A DNA stretch of 64,000 bases. Source: Phyto melanocephala. Lineage: Eukaryota; Arthropoda; Insecta; Diptera; Rhinophoridae. The stretch's first letter is position 1. Every line of letters begins with the position of its first letter. The notes below the pieces were generated by a model. It did not search any database, was not told where the DNA came from, and saw only the letters and a list, made by a program, of their open reading frames with translations. The translations under genes and the position numbers were made by a program. Shown one piece after another: positions 1-11,606 of this stretch. The stretch lies in the NCBI GenBank assembly GCA_941918925.1, contig OW799236.1, positions 67,980,465 to 68,044,464 on the forward strand, written 5' to 3'.

Positions 1-1578
1 CAGCTACCGGTATAGACGGGTCCCGGCCGACTCTAATCGTTCACTATCTTAGACTTTTCTATATAGTTTTACTTATCATGGTGCAGTTCATCCAGCAGTA
101 TGTCTAGTATTTACACCACTATTCCGCCGTCACCATTACAGGTATCATTCACATTTATCTCAAGCAATCTGTCAGTCTGTTTCTTCCGGTCATTGTATAT
201 TTTGTTCTAGAGGGATGGTTCTAGAACTGAGCCTCGGAGTCAATCCAGCTGGTACTTGGTATTTCTTTATATCATGCTTTGAAATTCTGTGTGGTTTTCT
301 CCACGGTTCAGAATCTATTTGATTGTGCAGTTGTATTCAGAATCTTCTCTTATTACCTTTTATGGTCTTTTTTAAGGTTTTACGTGATCCTCTGTACTTA
401 TACAATAACCTTTAGCTATCTTGTGTAAGTGTTGACGACCAAAGCTGTGCTAGGCATTTTAATACTCTCGGTTCACGTATTTCATTATTTCACCAGTAGA
501 CGATACATATTCTAGCGAAAGTCTTATCATATTCTATTCATAGGTAAACTTAGATAAGTTTTACTCTGGGCATATTTTTATCAAAGTAAGGCATAGTCAA
601 AATCGTAGTTTAGCATAGTCAAGTTATAGTCTAGTAATATTAAGTATTTCGCTTTTAAATAGAATATACAATTTGGATTAAGATGAAAAAACTGTGTTAT
701 AAGCCTTTATTCAACAACTTTTTAAATCAATATTGTACCCAGTATGAAAGCGTTTAAAGTTGCAAAATTACACACCAGACATTACGTCAGTGATTTTTAT
801 AACAAAAACCACTGTCCGAAATGTCTGAAAAGAAGTTGAATATTTTTTATGCGGCAGAGCTTTTCACATCTTACATACACTCTGAGTGATCCATATCAGC
901 CATACACTTGGAAAATATCTACTGTTCTTACTCAGAGTAGGGAATTCCACACGTCGTTAGCACTATATATTTTTAAGGCACCTGTCGTTTATTCTTTTGA
1001 AAACTGATTTTATATGCAAATAATATACAAGCCGTTTGCACTTTTTCACTTTATATAAAACACACAACAATAATAACTACAGGCAAACAAAAAACAAACA
1101 AAAAAGGAAAGACAAAACATGACAAAATAATAAAAACACTTAACACTCTCAAACACTGTTCAATACTTTGAAATCATGTACAGGCAATAGCAGCAGTTCT
1201 TATAGATGTCTACAACTAGCAACAAAATCGACAACTTTGATGATGATGTTAGCGTTGCCAAAGGTACTATAAGAACGAGTATGTACAATAGGGAGATAAC
1301 TTTTTCACAATTTTTTAAAATATCAAAATTGTCATAGCACAGTCCTATAGAGCATAAAAAACTATAAGGGAACGAATATTTCTTTTTTCGCGATGAAGTT
1401 TTACAAATTTTTAATTTTCTTTTTGGTTACGAAAAATTAATAATATGTTTTTGTTTAAACAAAAAATAGCTCAAATATGAAATTTAATTAATACTTAGAG
1501 ATGGTAAGAGATTTTTCCACAAATCAAAACGTATCTTTAACCTCTTTTAACAAAAAAAAAATGTAAAAATTAATAAAA
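1..1578. other. AT-rich sequence without a recognisable gene
   Basis: No long open frame and no recognisable protein family on either strand. The only structure I see is a 53-bp block at 141-193 that recurs at 3145-3197, plus short poly-A and poly-T runs. This looks like decayed intergenic or old repeat DNA. Confidence 0.6.
141..193 (+). repeat. 53-bp dispersed repeat, copy 1
   Basis: Matches 3145-3197 with three mismatches by eye. Both copies run from ggtatcattc to cttccggtcat. Looser similarity extends some 50 bases upstream in both. The second copy lies next to the decayed transposase-like gene, so both could be remnants of one element. Confidence 0.7.
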
Positions 1579-2476
1579 ACAAGTAAGAGCACTATATTCG
1601 GCTATGCCGAATCTTTTATACCCACCACCAATTTAGGGGGATATACGTAGCAAATTTTATCATCATACCTCTAATTTTGGCGGTTTTATGAGCTTCTAAA
1701 TTTCATTAACGGAAGATAACGTGAAAAGTGGGCGTTATAGTAGGCGTATCAAAGTTGTTTTGGCTAATGAGTACAACTAAGATGTTTCAATATAGTCCTT
1801 TATTATTCCAAAACCTTTATTAATAGAGAAATTTTATTAATTTTAGTCAAAACGTTATATGGGAGGTGGGCGTAAAAGTGGGCGTGACATATTGATTTTC
1901 CTTTACAGAAAAGCCTCTCACCAAAAAGCAAAGTGTGCAAAATTTCAGAATCGTAGATCTAATTTTGTCCGTTTTATTAGGTTTTAAATTTAAAATATAC
2001 TGAAAAATACACTGCGCGGTATAAATTTTCGTACATTTTTATCTATAACTCCTTTCCTAATGCATAGATGTAAGCAATTTTCGGGGAGAGATATTGTTTT
2101 GACTCTGCGTTAATGCGTTTGGACACAATTGCATTTTATTCGATGTTCGAAGGACACGGTTTTTTCGACCTACTCTTGCATTACGAGCTATAACTCACTT
2201 CCTAATATTCCGATTTTGACAATTTTCAATACCAAGCAAACCTTGTCTATAAGAAAGATTCTGGCAAAATTTGAGCCCCCTAGCTTTTTCGGTGCGACCT
2301 TTATCGTGCTTTCAACAGACAGACAGACGGTCGGACATAGCTAGATCGTCATAAAATCAAACCACGATTCAGAATATATATACTTTATTGGGTCTAAAAT
2401 GGATATTTCGTTGTGTTACAAACGGAATGACAAAATGAATATGCCCCCACCATTTTTTTGGTGGCGGGTATAAAAA
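1579..2476 (+). mobile_element. Hairpin-ended short element, family A, copy A1
   Basis: About 0.9 kb and non-coding. The left end is aacaagtaagagcac followed by the hairpin attcggc-tat-gccgaat and tttatacccaccacca. The right end is ttggtggcgggtataaaa, the inverted complement of the left boundary motif. A GTCY-type tract (gacagacagacggtcggac) lies near the right end, followed by a conserved block with tatatactttattgggtct. The layout (hairpin at one end, GTCY tract, short subterminal inverted repeats) resembles dipteran mini-me/INE-1-like elements. The family name is my inference; the repeat structure is seen directly in five copies. Confidence 0.75.
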
Positions 2477-3144
2477 CCGTATATAATTATAAGTGCATTA
2501 AGAAGGCCTCGAATTAATTTAGAATTATGTTGTATAATATATTTGTTAGTTCGAGTCCGTGCTTTACGTGTTCCAAAATGTTTTTGCAGAAACAGTTTCC
2601 GATCAGTTGAAAAAAATTCCACAGTCTGTAAAAACCTGTAAATTATTCAAAAATAGTTTAGTAATGCCGCGTAAAATCCAAGACATTGATTTTATACTAA
2701 ATTTCAATTTCATTTCAATAAAATGCTTACCAAGGAAAAAATAATTGGCAGATATAATGGCTTAGCTTAATCCCAAAAGTACAAAAGTAATAGAATTAAA
2801 ACAAAAAGAAATGAAATATGTGATTTATGAACAAAAATTAATCTACCAATAAAAAAATTTTAAATTTCATATCATTATACCACAAAATTATTAAAAGATC
2901 AAAAGATTGTGATGATTTGAAGAATGTTTTTGATGTTTATCAAAAAAACAATAATTTCCACTCGGAATAAACACCTTCCATACAAAGTAATTATCGGTCA
3001 ATTTCTAGCTGCGCTTTTGATGAAAATTATTTCTGTGAAGAATTTAAGATTATTATCCAACGATACATCTAAATAACTTGAATTCTAGTCTTTGTCTTTA
3101 CCACTGCCAACCGTTTTCCACAATCATCTGCTACAACGATATAA
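2477..3144. other. AT-rich spacer, no gene seen
   Basis: Only short unsupported frames with many A/T runs. No element boundaries recognised. Confidence 0.5.
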
Positions 3145-3197
3145 GGTATCATTCACATTTATCTCAAACAATCTGTCAGCTTGTTTCTTCCGGTCAT
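3145..3197 (+). repeat. 53-bp dispersed repeat, copy 2
   Basis: Second copy of the block at 141-193, in the same orientation, 50 of 53 positions shared. It lies immediately 5' of the transposase-like remnant. Confidence 0.7.
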
Positions 3198-3985
3198 CAG
3201 AAAGCTATATACCCCCAGCTCGTCTTAAGCCCAAATTCTCTACTACACATCCAGCTATGACATTGGTGAATAAAGTACACATAAGTACTAAAAGAACTGT
3301 CCGATTCTGGTGTTACTATTTCTACACCTTCTCAAACAGCTATTTACAAGGTGGTTATAAAATCGGCTGAACAAAAAGAAAAAAAGTTAAAAAAATAATT
3401 GAAGGAAGAACTTTGGTGTCTTCACTTCGATGCAAAAAGACTGGAAAGGGAAATTCAAGTGATAATTTTAAAAAATGAATCTAAAGAATTATAACTGGAA
3501 GTACTTGTTTTGAATGATGGAAAGACAAATGCAATATTGAATGGCATTATACAATTACTCTACAAGTTTGATTTATGGAACAATATAAAAATGATTATTT
3601 GTGATGCAACCTCAGTTAATACCGGTAAGATAAATAGTGTGGTTACACAGTTGCAGAAATTTGTCAAAAGACTCAGATTGGAAATATCACAATATATTGG
3701 TTGTCAACACCACATCTTAGATTTGATATTGAGGCACGTAATGGATGAGTTGCTCGATGGTAAGACATCCACTCCACATACATGTTAAAGTTTTGTAACT
3801 GAGTTGATTTCGAATTACAACAACTTAAAACAGAGCTACATTAAAAATAGTAAAATGCTTGATATTAAAGCTATTAAATGGCGCGATGACATGCAATATT
3901 TGCTTGAACTAGTAACTGCATTCAGATTCTTTCAAGAAACCAAAAAAATTCCATAAATACATTTTAAACCTATACCCCCAATAAG

Positions 3986-4021
3986 TAAATATCTCTTGAG
4001 TTGGAACTCAAGAGATATTTA
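3986..4021. repeat. Perfect 17-bp inverted repeat, 2-nt loop
   Basis: Left arm taaatatctcttgagtt (3986-4002), spacer gg, right arm its exact complement (4005-4021). It lies inside the transposase-like remnant. The right arm encodes the expected family motif (NSRDI), so the left arm looks like an inverted copy of it. Confidence 0.85.
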
Positions 4022-4200
4022 AGCACTATTAGCTAATACTTTAATACCAAAATATCAGAATGACTTGTATCCGATATGCGAGCTTATCTGCAGAAAATGG
4101 TTTGATATATGGTTTTCAGACCAAAGATTTTGCGACGATAACTTCAAAGTTTTATATCAATTACTTTCAAGACTTAAAGCTGCTACAAACTGCTTTATTA

Positions 4201-4423
4201 GGTAGGTAGGTAAGGCTGGTGCAAAGTTACCCTCACACCTTCACCCGGAGACCATTACGGTCCATTGTGACGCCTTAATAGAGAGAAGAATGGAATAGGA
4301 ATAGAAATATCAAGAATAGAAGAGAAAGAGAAGCAGACAATTCCAGAGTCTCCGGCGGGAATCGAACCCGCAACCCCCAAACAACTGACTTGTCCTTTAA
4401 TGACTAGTCCACAGGGGCACTCT
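4201..4423 (-). mobile_element. tRNA-derived SINE with 13-bp target duplication
   Basis: Read on the minus strand, the element begins agagtgcccctgtggactag and carries a perfect pol III B box, ggttcgattcc (plus-strand 4358-4368), about 55 nt downstream of a candidate A box (tggactagtcat). A tRNA-unrelated body follows and ends in tacctacctacct. It is flanked by a perfect 13-bp direct repeat, aactgctttatta, at 4188-4200 and 4424-4436, as expected of LINE-driven insertion. It is a SINE rather than a tRNA gene, because the anticodon arm does not fold cleanly and the body continues for about 150 nt. The insertion lies inside the transposase-like remnant. Confidence 0.8.
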
Positions 4424-4580
4424 AACTGCTTTATTATTTAAAAAAAAAAAATTATTCAATATTCCGAAACCAACAGAGAATTAATATCTGTGCGAGGCGT
4501 GCCATTAAAGTTGTTCAGGATATTTATCCTTTCTGTAAATATTTAAATCTTAAATTCTTATCTTTCAATAACTAATTCAT

Positions 4581-6698
4581 AATTGTTCTTGTTTTTGTTA
4601 TACATATACTTACGTAGCTTTGAGTAGTTTAAAAAATAATAAGTTTTTAAATAATTTTTTATACACCTGTTTAGAAAAACCAATTGGTGCGTTAACAAAA
4701 GATTATGATTTTCGTGGTTACTAGAAGATGGTTGACCTAATGGTACTATGCCAAAAAATTGGTTATACCCCTAATGTACAAGTACGTCAACATGTAAGTG
4801 TTAAGGTGAAATCATAAAAAAAAATCGAAATAAAAAAATATTGCTTATGTAAAAAAAAAAAAAAAATAAATAAAAATGTACTGAATAAAAGGAAACAACA
4901 ACGAAACAATCAACAAATATATGTATGTTTTAACCTACATTATATGCAATAAATATATAAACTTATGTATGTATCCTTATGTGTATAACATCCTAAAAAA
5001 ATTCAACGACATTTACTATAAGCATAAAGGCAGACAATTTCTTTTAAACGTGAAAGTAAGTACAGAAAAAAATCCTTTATCAAATGAAACTTACAAAAAA
5101 GTATACCATATGAACACATTAGAGCGCACCACAATACCGGTAAAAAAAATCACCTATAAATTCAAATTCAAATTTACTTGGTCGAACGTAGGCTTATTGC
5201 GGGGTAACATTTAATCGCCATAGTCTGCTGCGTCATACCCCATAGGTTGTCATTGGTGATATATATATGCACGCAAAGAAAAACATGGTTGTGTTAATCA
5301 CAATTTAAGAGCAACATACTATAATTGAATTATATAATAATGGTCGGCATTTATCATTTTTATGTTTAATTGAAGTTTCACGAAATAATCATTTACATAA
5401 GTATATGACAACAATTAAAATCGACATTTTTTGCTATAAGTTTTTTCTTAATCGAAATTTGCTCAATGTTTTCCGTTCAACGAACTGTTTTCACATTTCA
5501 TATAGACCTGTTTTGCTGAAATTTAAATATTTTTCACAATCCTTGCAAAATTTTTATATTCGAAGGTAAATGATAATTTGTTTTTCCTGTAGGGTCTAAT
5601 GTCCAAATATGCATATTCTCTTTGTAAACATTTTTGTTGATTGTGTATATAAAAATTTGTTTTGTGTTAAAAAACATAAATTGGTGTGATTTCACAAAAA
5701 ATCACTTTAAAATATTTTTTTGCTCTTGCAACTAAGTAACGAAGATATATTTTGAGACGTAAATGGCAGGTGTTTCTTGGATGAACTGAACACTTAGATA
5801 GAATTTTTTAGAGATTGTTTTGCATTTGTACGTTTAAAAATTGTAAATTATATCAATAAATTATCTGGTCTGTGTTAAGTTTTTGGGATTTTAATAAATA
5901 ATAAAAGTTTTTTTCAACTTTCGAAAAACATCTGGATTTTTAAAACGAATAAGTTATTATAATCTTAATGCGATTGCGCAAAAAAAAAACCTAATATTTT
6001 TTATTTAATTGTTTATGATAGTATAATAACTAGTCTTTGATATATTATATAAAAAACTTCTAAGTTATAAGGTTCTATTGTCATTCGATACATGCGACAC
6101 AAGTTATAACATATTTACGAGACGAAAAAATTATGGGGCACAGGTAAAATAATTTTATTAAATTAATTTTATTAGTTTTAAGTTTTTACAAGTCAACATT
6201 GTCAACAATTTTATTTAGTGTAAGCCTTTAGTTTTTGTGCAAATCGCTAAAATGGAGGAGTTTTCAAAACACCGATGATTAGATTCCAAGCTAGTAAAGT
6301 GTTCTTTAAACGCAACCTACATATGTTATCTAGGTGTGTAATAGACGATATTAGCTTCGGACTTGATGAACATTCGTTATAAGTCTACGTGAACCGCAAT
6401 TTCACTGGCAACCTAAAGACCCAAATATGGCGGGCAAAATTTTCGAAAACAGAAGTAAATAAAGAGGAAATATTAACCCAGACTTGAAAATAAATCTGAA
6501 AACGTGCTACCAGTAAATTTTGTGAATTTCTACAAATTTTTTTCCCTCCAAAAATTTGATTTTAAAGTGCCATTGTTTCTCGGGCAGTGGATCTATACTG
6601 CTAATACTATATCTTATGTCTGTTTTCAAAAGCAGGACATATACAATATTTTATAATAAACCGATTCCGCCGAAACCGATTAAAATCGAAAAAGCAAA
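4581..6698. other. AT-rich spacer, no gene seen
   Basis: Contains A-rich runs near 4815-4875 and a 97-codon frame at 4921-5214 that is made largely of atgtat/tatata-type sequence with no recognisable domain. Nothing else supported. Confidence 0.5.
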
Positions 6699-7224
6699 GC
6701 TCTAAACACATAGACGCCAGCAGACTTCACAACTTCATGGCTTCAAATGCTGCCAACTTCAAATGCTGCTCTGAAGTCAGCTTCATAATTATTTTGAAGA
6801 CAGCAACAACATAATAATCAGCTGATGTGTATTTTAGCAATACAAATTTCAGGGATGCCGCATATATATTTTATTATGAATAAAATTAAAGTTATTGATA
6901 AAAAAAATGTAATTATATCACGAAAAACTATAAAAACACATACATTTGTTTCTTTATTGTATTTTTGTAATGTTCTTTTATGTTTAATATCAAAAATAAG
7001 GTTTTGTTATTTTTTTTTCCAATTTAATATATGTAATGGCAACACTATATTTGTTCTTGCTGCCCGTCAAAATAGAAAATAGCCTAAGTTGGCAGCAGCA
7101 GCAAATGCTGTTGTGCAGTCGTGCTGCTGTGCTGCCGTCAAAATAATCGTTTTCATTTAAACACATGGATTTTATTTTTGACATATTGCTGCTTGCTGTC
7201 TGCTGTCGTCTATGTGTTTATAGC
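6699..7224. mobile_element. MITE with about 25-bp terminal inverted repeats
   Basis: Left end gct-c-taaacacatagacg-c-cagcagac and right end (complement) gct-a-taaacacatagacg-a-cagcagac match with two differences. The 526-bp interior is rich in gctg/cagc motifs towards both ends, with an AT-rich centre, and encodes no transposase. No target duplication could be settled, so the superfamily is unknown. Confidence 0.65.
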
Positions 7225-7749
7225 ATAAGGCCCAATTATATTTTAAAATGTTATGCTACATCATACTATTCACCTAATGGTGTACAACTGAATGAATAGC
7301 GAACCTACAGTTCTTGTTTGTATTTATACCACCGTTGCAACGCGTTGTAATATAAAAATATATAAACGGAAAGTAATTAAATTTTTAAGGACCGAAAGTA
7401 GTAAAAAAATAAGAATTCGATTCCCGGACAATATGTATATATGAAAACCTCTTACCGAAGTATTTATTTATTTTATTTGTTGTTATTATCATGTCTATTC
7501 ATTTTTGTAAAAGTATTAAATATTATTAAAAATACTTGTTCATATAAAATAAATTGCACAAAAACACGCTGCTAAAAATGGTGTGCTGCCGAATAGTTTA
7601 TTAAATCTGTCTAACAAGCTGAGTAAAATTTAAACAAATTTAGTTTTTTTCTAACACAATGTTAGTTTCTAAAACCAATACTTAAAAAATTATTGCTTTA
7701 TTTGGGAGCAGATATGTTTTATCTTTTTACAAAAACAAAAAAAAAAAAA
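7225..7749. other. AT-rich spacer, no gene seen
   Basis: No open frame or repeat boundary that I can support. Confidence 0.5.
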
Positions 7750-8368
7750 GAAGTAAGAGCACTATACTGTGACGAATTTTTAATACCCACCACCACTTTT
7801 GTATACTTTTATTATTTTGTTAAAAATAATATTCACCTTTTTTGGGCATGGCAGCTCCTAATTTAAAAATGGATTCGGCGTTAAAGTGCGCTTTTTACAT
7901 TTATTTTCTGGCATTATAATAAAATTTACCAGAAAGCTATATATGCACAATTTCATCATCTAATTCTGTCACTTTTGAGTCTCATTTAGAGATATGTGAG
8001 AAGTGAGCGTTAAAGTAAGCATGTCAAAGCAATTCATGCTACTGAACTTAACTAAGATATTTAAATATTGATTAGTTGGTTCCTCCAAAATCTCTGTCCA
8101 TAGAGAAATTAAATGAAATCAATAAAAAGAGTTATATGAAAGCTGTGCGTTAAAGTAAACGTTGCAGTGGGCATTTAAGTGAGCGTTACCTTAATTTTCC
8201 GTTATTACAAATCCATTGACCGAAATGTTTGCAAAATTTAAGAATCGTACATCAAATTATGACAGATTTATTACGTTTTAAAATTTAAAATGGATATTTT
8301 GATGTGTTACAAATGGAATGACAAAATTAATGTACCTCACACTTTTTTTTTTGGTGGTGGGTATAAAA
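7750..8368 (+). mobile_element. Hairpin-ended short element, family A, copy A2 (diverged)
   Basis: Starts aagtaagagcactata, continues taatacccaccaccac and ends ggtggtgggtataaaa. The terminal hairpin is broken by mutation and the GTCY tract is missing, so this is an older, internally shortened copy. No coding capacity. Confidence 0.6.
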
Positions 8369-8908
8369 GTAAAATCTTTCAACCAATTCCATCTTGTTAA
8401 AATCATGTGACATAATGCAACTGTATACATGCAAATTATTTTAGTGACATATTAAGCTAAAAGTAAACAAAAAGAATACAGGAAATAAATATAATTAGGA
8501 CAAACATTTACATGTTTCAATTTTCATATTTACACACAATATTTGTAGTCCTGATCAAAAGTGCTGATGCTGAAACCGTAGCTGGTCTTTAAAATGCAAT
8601 CCATTCAGCTAGTATCGGATAACTAAATTTTTCTAGATATTCTGTCATTATCGCATTGAACTTATAGCCCGAAAATTAAATTTTAATTATATTAATATCT
8701 TTTTTTATTTTTTCTATAATAAATTGTTTTCAATATAACAAAACAAAAGCTCGTGCTTATATTTTTTCATTGCGCAATTAGTTTTAGATCCACTTAGAAA
8801 CCTTTATAACTAATAATCATGTTTAACTTTAAAAGTTAAAACAAAAATCGAATGACATTAAAGTTTTTATTTCAAGATAATTTTAATTTCAATAATTATT
8901 TTTAACTA
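8369..8908. other. AT-rich spacer, no gene seen
   Basis: No coding frame or repeat recognised. Confidence 0.5.
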
Positions 8909-9124
8909 GCGGACCCGGTGAACTTCGCCTCGCCCCAATTTTAAGCCTTTATATTTAAATTTTCAATGTGATTTATTTGAATGGAATCAGTAGAGAGCGA
9001 TTTGATGAACAATGTTTTTCGATTTGTTTTTCGGCGCAAAAACAAATAACGAAGACGGTTTCCCAACAGCCGTTCTCATGCTATGAATTACTATACATTT
9101 TTACACAATTTTTATATATATAGA
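8909..9124 (+). repeat. Short repeat beginning actagcggacccggtgaactt
   Basis: About 216 bp, from actagcggacccgg to ttatatatatagat. The opening motif and tatatagat end resemble a widespread class of non-coding insect repeats; a second, longer relative lies at 11227-11606 (actagctgggcccggt ... atatacagagat). Class and mechanism are not certain from two copies. Confidence 0.5.
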
Positions 9125-9555
9125 TATTTTCAAATATGTGTCCAGTGTGAACTTACCATAAGGCTTAAGTTACAACATCCATTATACGCAATCACAATTT
9201 TGTTTTAAGTTACAATGTATATATTTTTCATAACAAAACAAATTGGAAGCCATAATAAAACCAATAAAAGCCAACAAACCAATTTTTGAGACTTTGATTT
9301 TAGCTTTTCATTGGCAAAAATAAAAAACAATATAAAATGTAGTCTTCTGATCAACCCAGACCCCTGAAAAAATTTACTAGAAAAAGTTTTAATAAAAACA
9401 ATTGATTTCCATTTGATAAAAGAATTGTTTTTAAATCAAAACTTTTGACCTCCAAGCAAAAGTTTTCATTAACCTACGCATTTTATTTACGTTTCCTAAT
9501 AAATTATAAATTATATTGTTTTAAAATGATGATGTTGGGTTTTATGTTTAAATTT
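9125..9555. other. AT-rich spacer, no gene seen
   Basis: No coding frame or repeat recognised. Confidence 0.5.
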
Positions 9556-10352
9556 AACAAGTGACAGTGCTATATTCGGCCGTGCCGAATCTTATATACC
9601 CTTCACAACGTGTAGTCATGCAATAACAATTGTTTGTATCACCATTCATCCCATATAAAATACGTGCATACGTACACGTTAGAATAAATGTGGCATCGAA
9701 TCCCAGCTGAGTCAAAAAAATTTCATTTTATTTTATTTAATATATTATTTATATTTTATTATTTTTTTTAAATTTTTTTTTAATTTTTTTAAAATTTTTT
9801 TAAAAAATTTTTTTAGAAAAATGTTAAAAAAATTTTTTTAGAAAAATTTTTAAAAAATTTTTTTAAATTTTTTTTTAAATTTTTTTAAAATTTTTTTTTT
9901 GTAGTTTTTTTTATTATTTTTTTCTTATTTTTAATATTTTTTTTTTGTAATTTTTTTTGTTTGGTATGTTTTTTACATGTATGTATGTATGTATGTTGTT
10001 GTTGTAATTGTGAAAAAAACGAGGTGGTCGTGGTTTTTTGCTCATATCTCAGAAAGTTATGGGGCGATTGTGCTGAATTTCAATAGCGATTCATTCCTGG
10101 ATATTTCCAAGAGATTGATACCATATACTGAGCTGAGGAACATATAGTTGCTTCTAAAAGTTGATTTCAACCAACACACGGACAGACGGGCAGACGGACA
10201 GACGGACAGACGGTCAGGGCTTAATCGACTCCTCTATTCATAAGCTTTCAGAAAATATATACTTAATGGGGTCGGAAATGAAAATTGTAGAAATTACAAA
10301 CGGAATGACAAAGCTATATATACCCTTGTGCACCACAGGTGAAGGGTATAAA
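9556..10352 (+). mobile_element. Hairpin-ended short element, family B, copy B1
   Basis: Left end aacaagtgacagtgc, hairpin attcggc-cgt-gccgaat, then cttatatacccttcac. The interior is a low-complexity A/T block (about 9720-9990) followed by gttgttgttgtaattgtg and a conserved block (acgaggtggtcgtggttt). Near the right end lie a GTCY-type tract (cggacagacgggcagacgg), the block tatacttaatggggtcgg, and the end gtgaagggtataaaa, which inversely matches the left boundary motif. The short frame across the GTCY tract is not a gene. It shares its overall plan with family A but differs in internal sequence. Confidence 0.8.
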
Positions 10353-11226
10353 AATAAAAGAAAGTAGTCATCTACTATACTTGTCAATTAATTAAAAGTC
10401 GTTGACTTTGCTACGTAAAATTACAAACTTTATCGGTATCGTGGTGCCTTTATTGTATAATTTCCGGAAAAATTGGATACATTTAAGTTAATTTGATTAA
10501 TTTCTTTAACTGATTTATGTCACAAAATTATAATGATTAGAAAAACCTTACCTCAAACTTTTACCACAAACTTTTAATTTAAATTTTGTTTGTTTAAATC
10601 CATTGCTATCTGGGGTTTGTCGTCCCCTGTGAATGGTAAGAGTATTTATGTCTTGTGGCTGTAATTTTGATTTGTGTAGTTGTGTTCTTTAATTAACAAG
10701 TGAAGTGGAAGATGGTTGCTTTATTTTCTTAATGTAATTCAGCAAATATGCAAATTTTGTTTTGAAAACAAGGTAGACATTTTTTTTACAAAATTTTGCT
10801 GTATGATATGTAAACTCAACTAAGTAGCTATTGTAAGTGGATGCAGCTTCTCTAAATAAGTTTTTTGTTAGAGCAATTATGAATCATAAAATTTACTGGA
10901 TAATGTATTGCTTTAAATTGTTTAGAAGTGATAAGAAATTTAATTAATTAACCAAAATTTCCTTATATTAAGTTTAAATCAATTAAAAAAGTTTTAGAAA
11001 TTGTTATGAACAATATCATGTTTTTTCTCATAAAGTTAATATTTTTTCTATACATCCACGTATCATTAAAATATCCTCTCGTGAGTCATATAAAACGCAG
11101 ACGTTATTGGACAGAAAAGTTTTCAAGAATTTTTTTAATTTTGGTGACATAAATAAGTGACTTTAAATAAAAAAATATATTAAAAGTTACTCATTTTAAA
11201 ACGAAAACGAAACAAAATATATTTGA
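10353..11226. other. AT-rich spacer, no gene seen
   Basis: No coding frame or repeat recognised. Confidence 0.5.
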
Positions 11227-11606
11227 CTAGCTGGGCCCGGTCCGCGTGGCTGGCCCCAGTGAAACAGAGCATAGGGTTAACGCGCTAATCTCTATCGGGC
11301 AAACACAAAAAAAATAAATATTGCGCCATATGCCGGACGAACTTCTGAAACTTTACAGAAATACTCCTCACGGCCCATAGAGCATGCATAAAACGTTTCG
11401 TCAAAATTGGTGCAGTAGTTCTTGGGTTAGGGTACAAAACGCCAAAAAAACTATATATTGCGCCATCTGTCGGATGAACTTCAAACTACACAAAAACTCT
11501 CCTCACGGCCCATAGAGCATGCATGTAAAATTTGGTCCAAATTGGTCCAGTAGTTTTTGAGTTTATCGATCACGAACATACACGTAATTTTTTTATATAC
11601 AGAGAT
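11227..11606 (+). repeat. Short repeat with an internal tandem duplication
   Basis: Begins actagctgggcccggtccg and ends ttatatacagagat. Two diverged tandem units of roughly 135 bp start at atattgcgccat near 11317 and 11453; each contains cacggcccatagagcatgca. It belongs with the repeat at 8909-9124 by its ends. It encodes nothing. Confidence 0.55.

Larger units (their letters stand above)
3200..4580 (+). pseudogene. Decayed transposase-like gene remnant
   Basis: Fragments in shifting frames read as one protein of a type I associate with insect transposase-like genes. The best piece is 3510-3788 (92 aa), with FDLWNNIKMIICDATSVNTG and then CQHHILDLILRHVMDE. Further on are WRDDMQYL, then FRFFQETKKIP and WNSRDI near 3960-4025. 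Finally INICARRAIKVVQDIYPFC lies near 4480-4540, after the SINE. Stops and frameshifts are frequent, so the gene is dead. A basic stretch near 3350-3400 (KVVIKSAEQKEKK) may be an upstream part. It is interrupted by a 223-bp SINE and carries a perfect 17-bp inverted repeat. I recognise the family only loosely (hAT-like or a domesticated relative), and the 5' limit is a guess. Confidence 0.5.

Noticed and set aside
4358..4423. A tRNA gene on the minus strand
   Set aside because: The B box is perfect, but the sequence continues into a SINE body and is bounded by a 13-bp target duplication; the anticodon arm is not convincing.
4921..5214. 97-codon hypothetical protein
   Set aside because: Low-complexity atgtat-rich start, no domain, no homologous frame nearby.
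6825..7082. 85-codon frame in the MITE
   Set aside because: AT-rich interior of a non-autonomous element; no transposase motif.
10161..10367. Short frames across GTCY tracts (also 13327-13599, 2129-2344)
   Set aside because: They recur only because the non-coding repeat family recurs; frames vary between copies.
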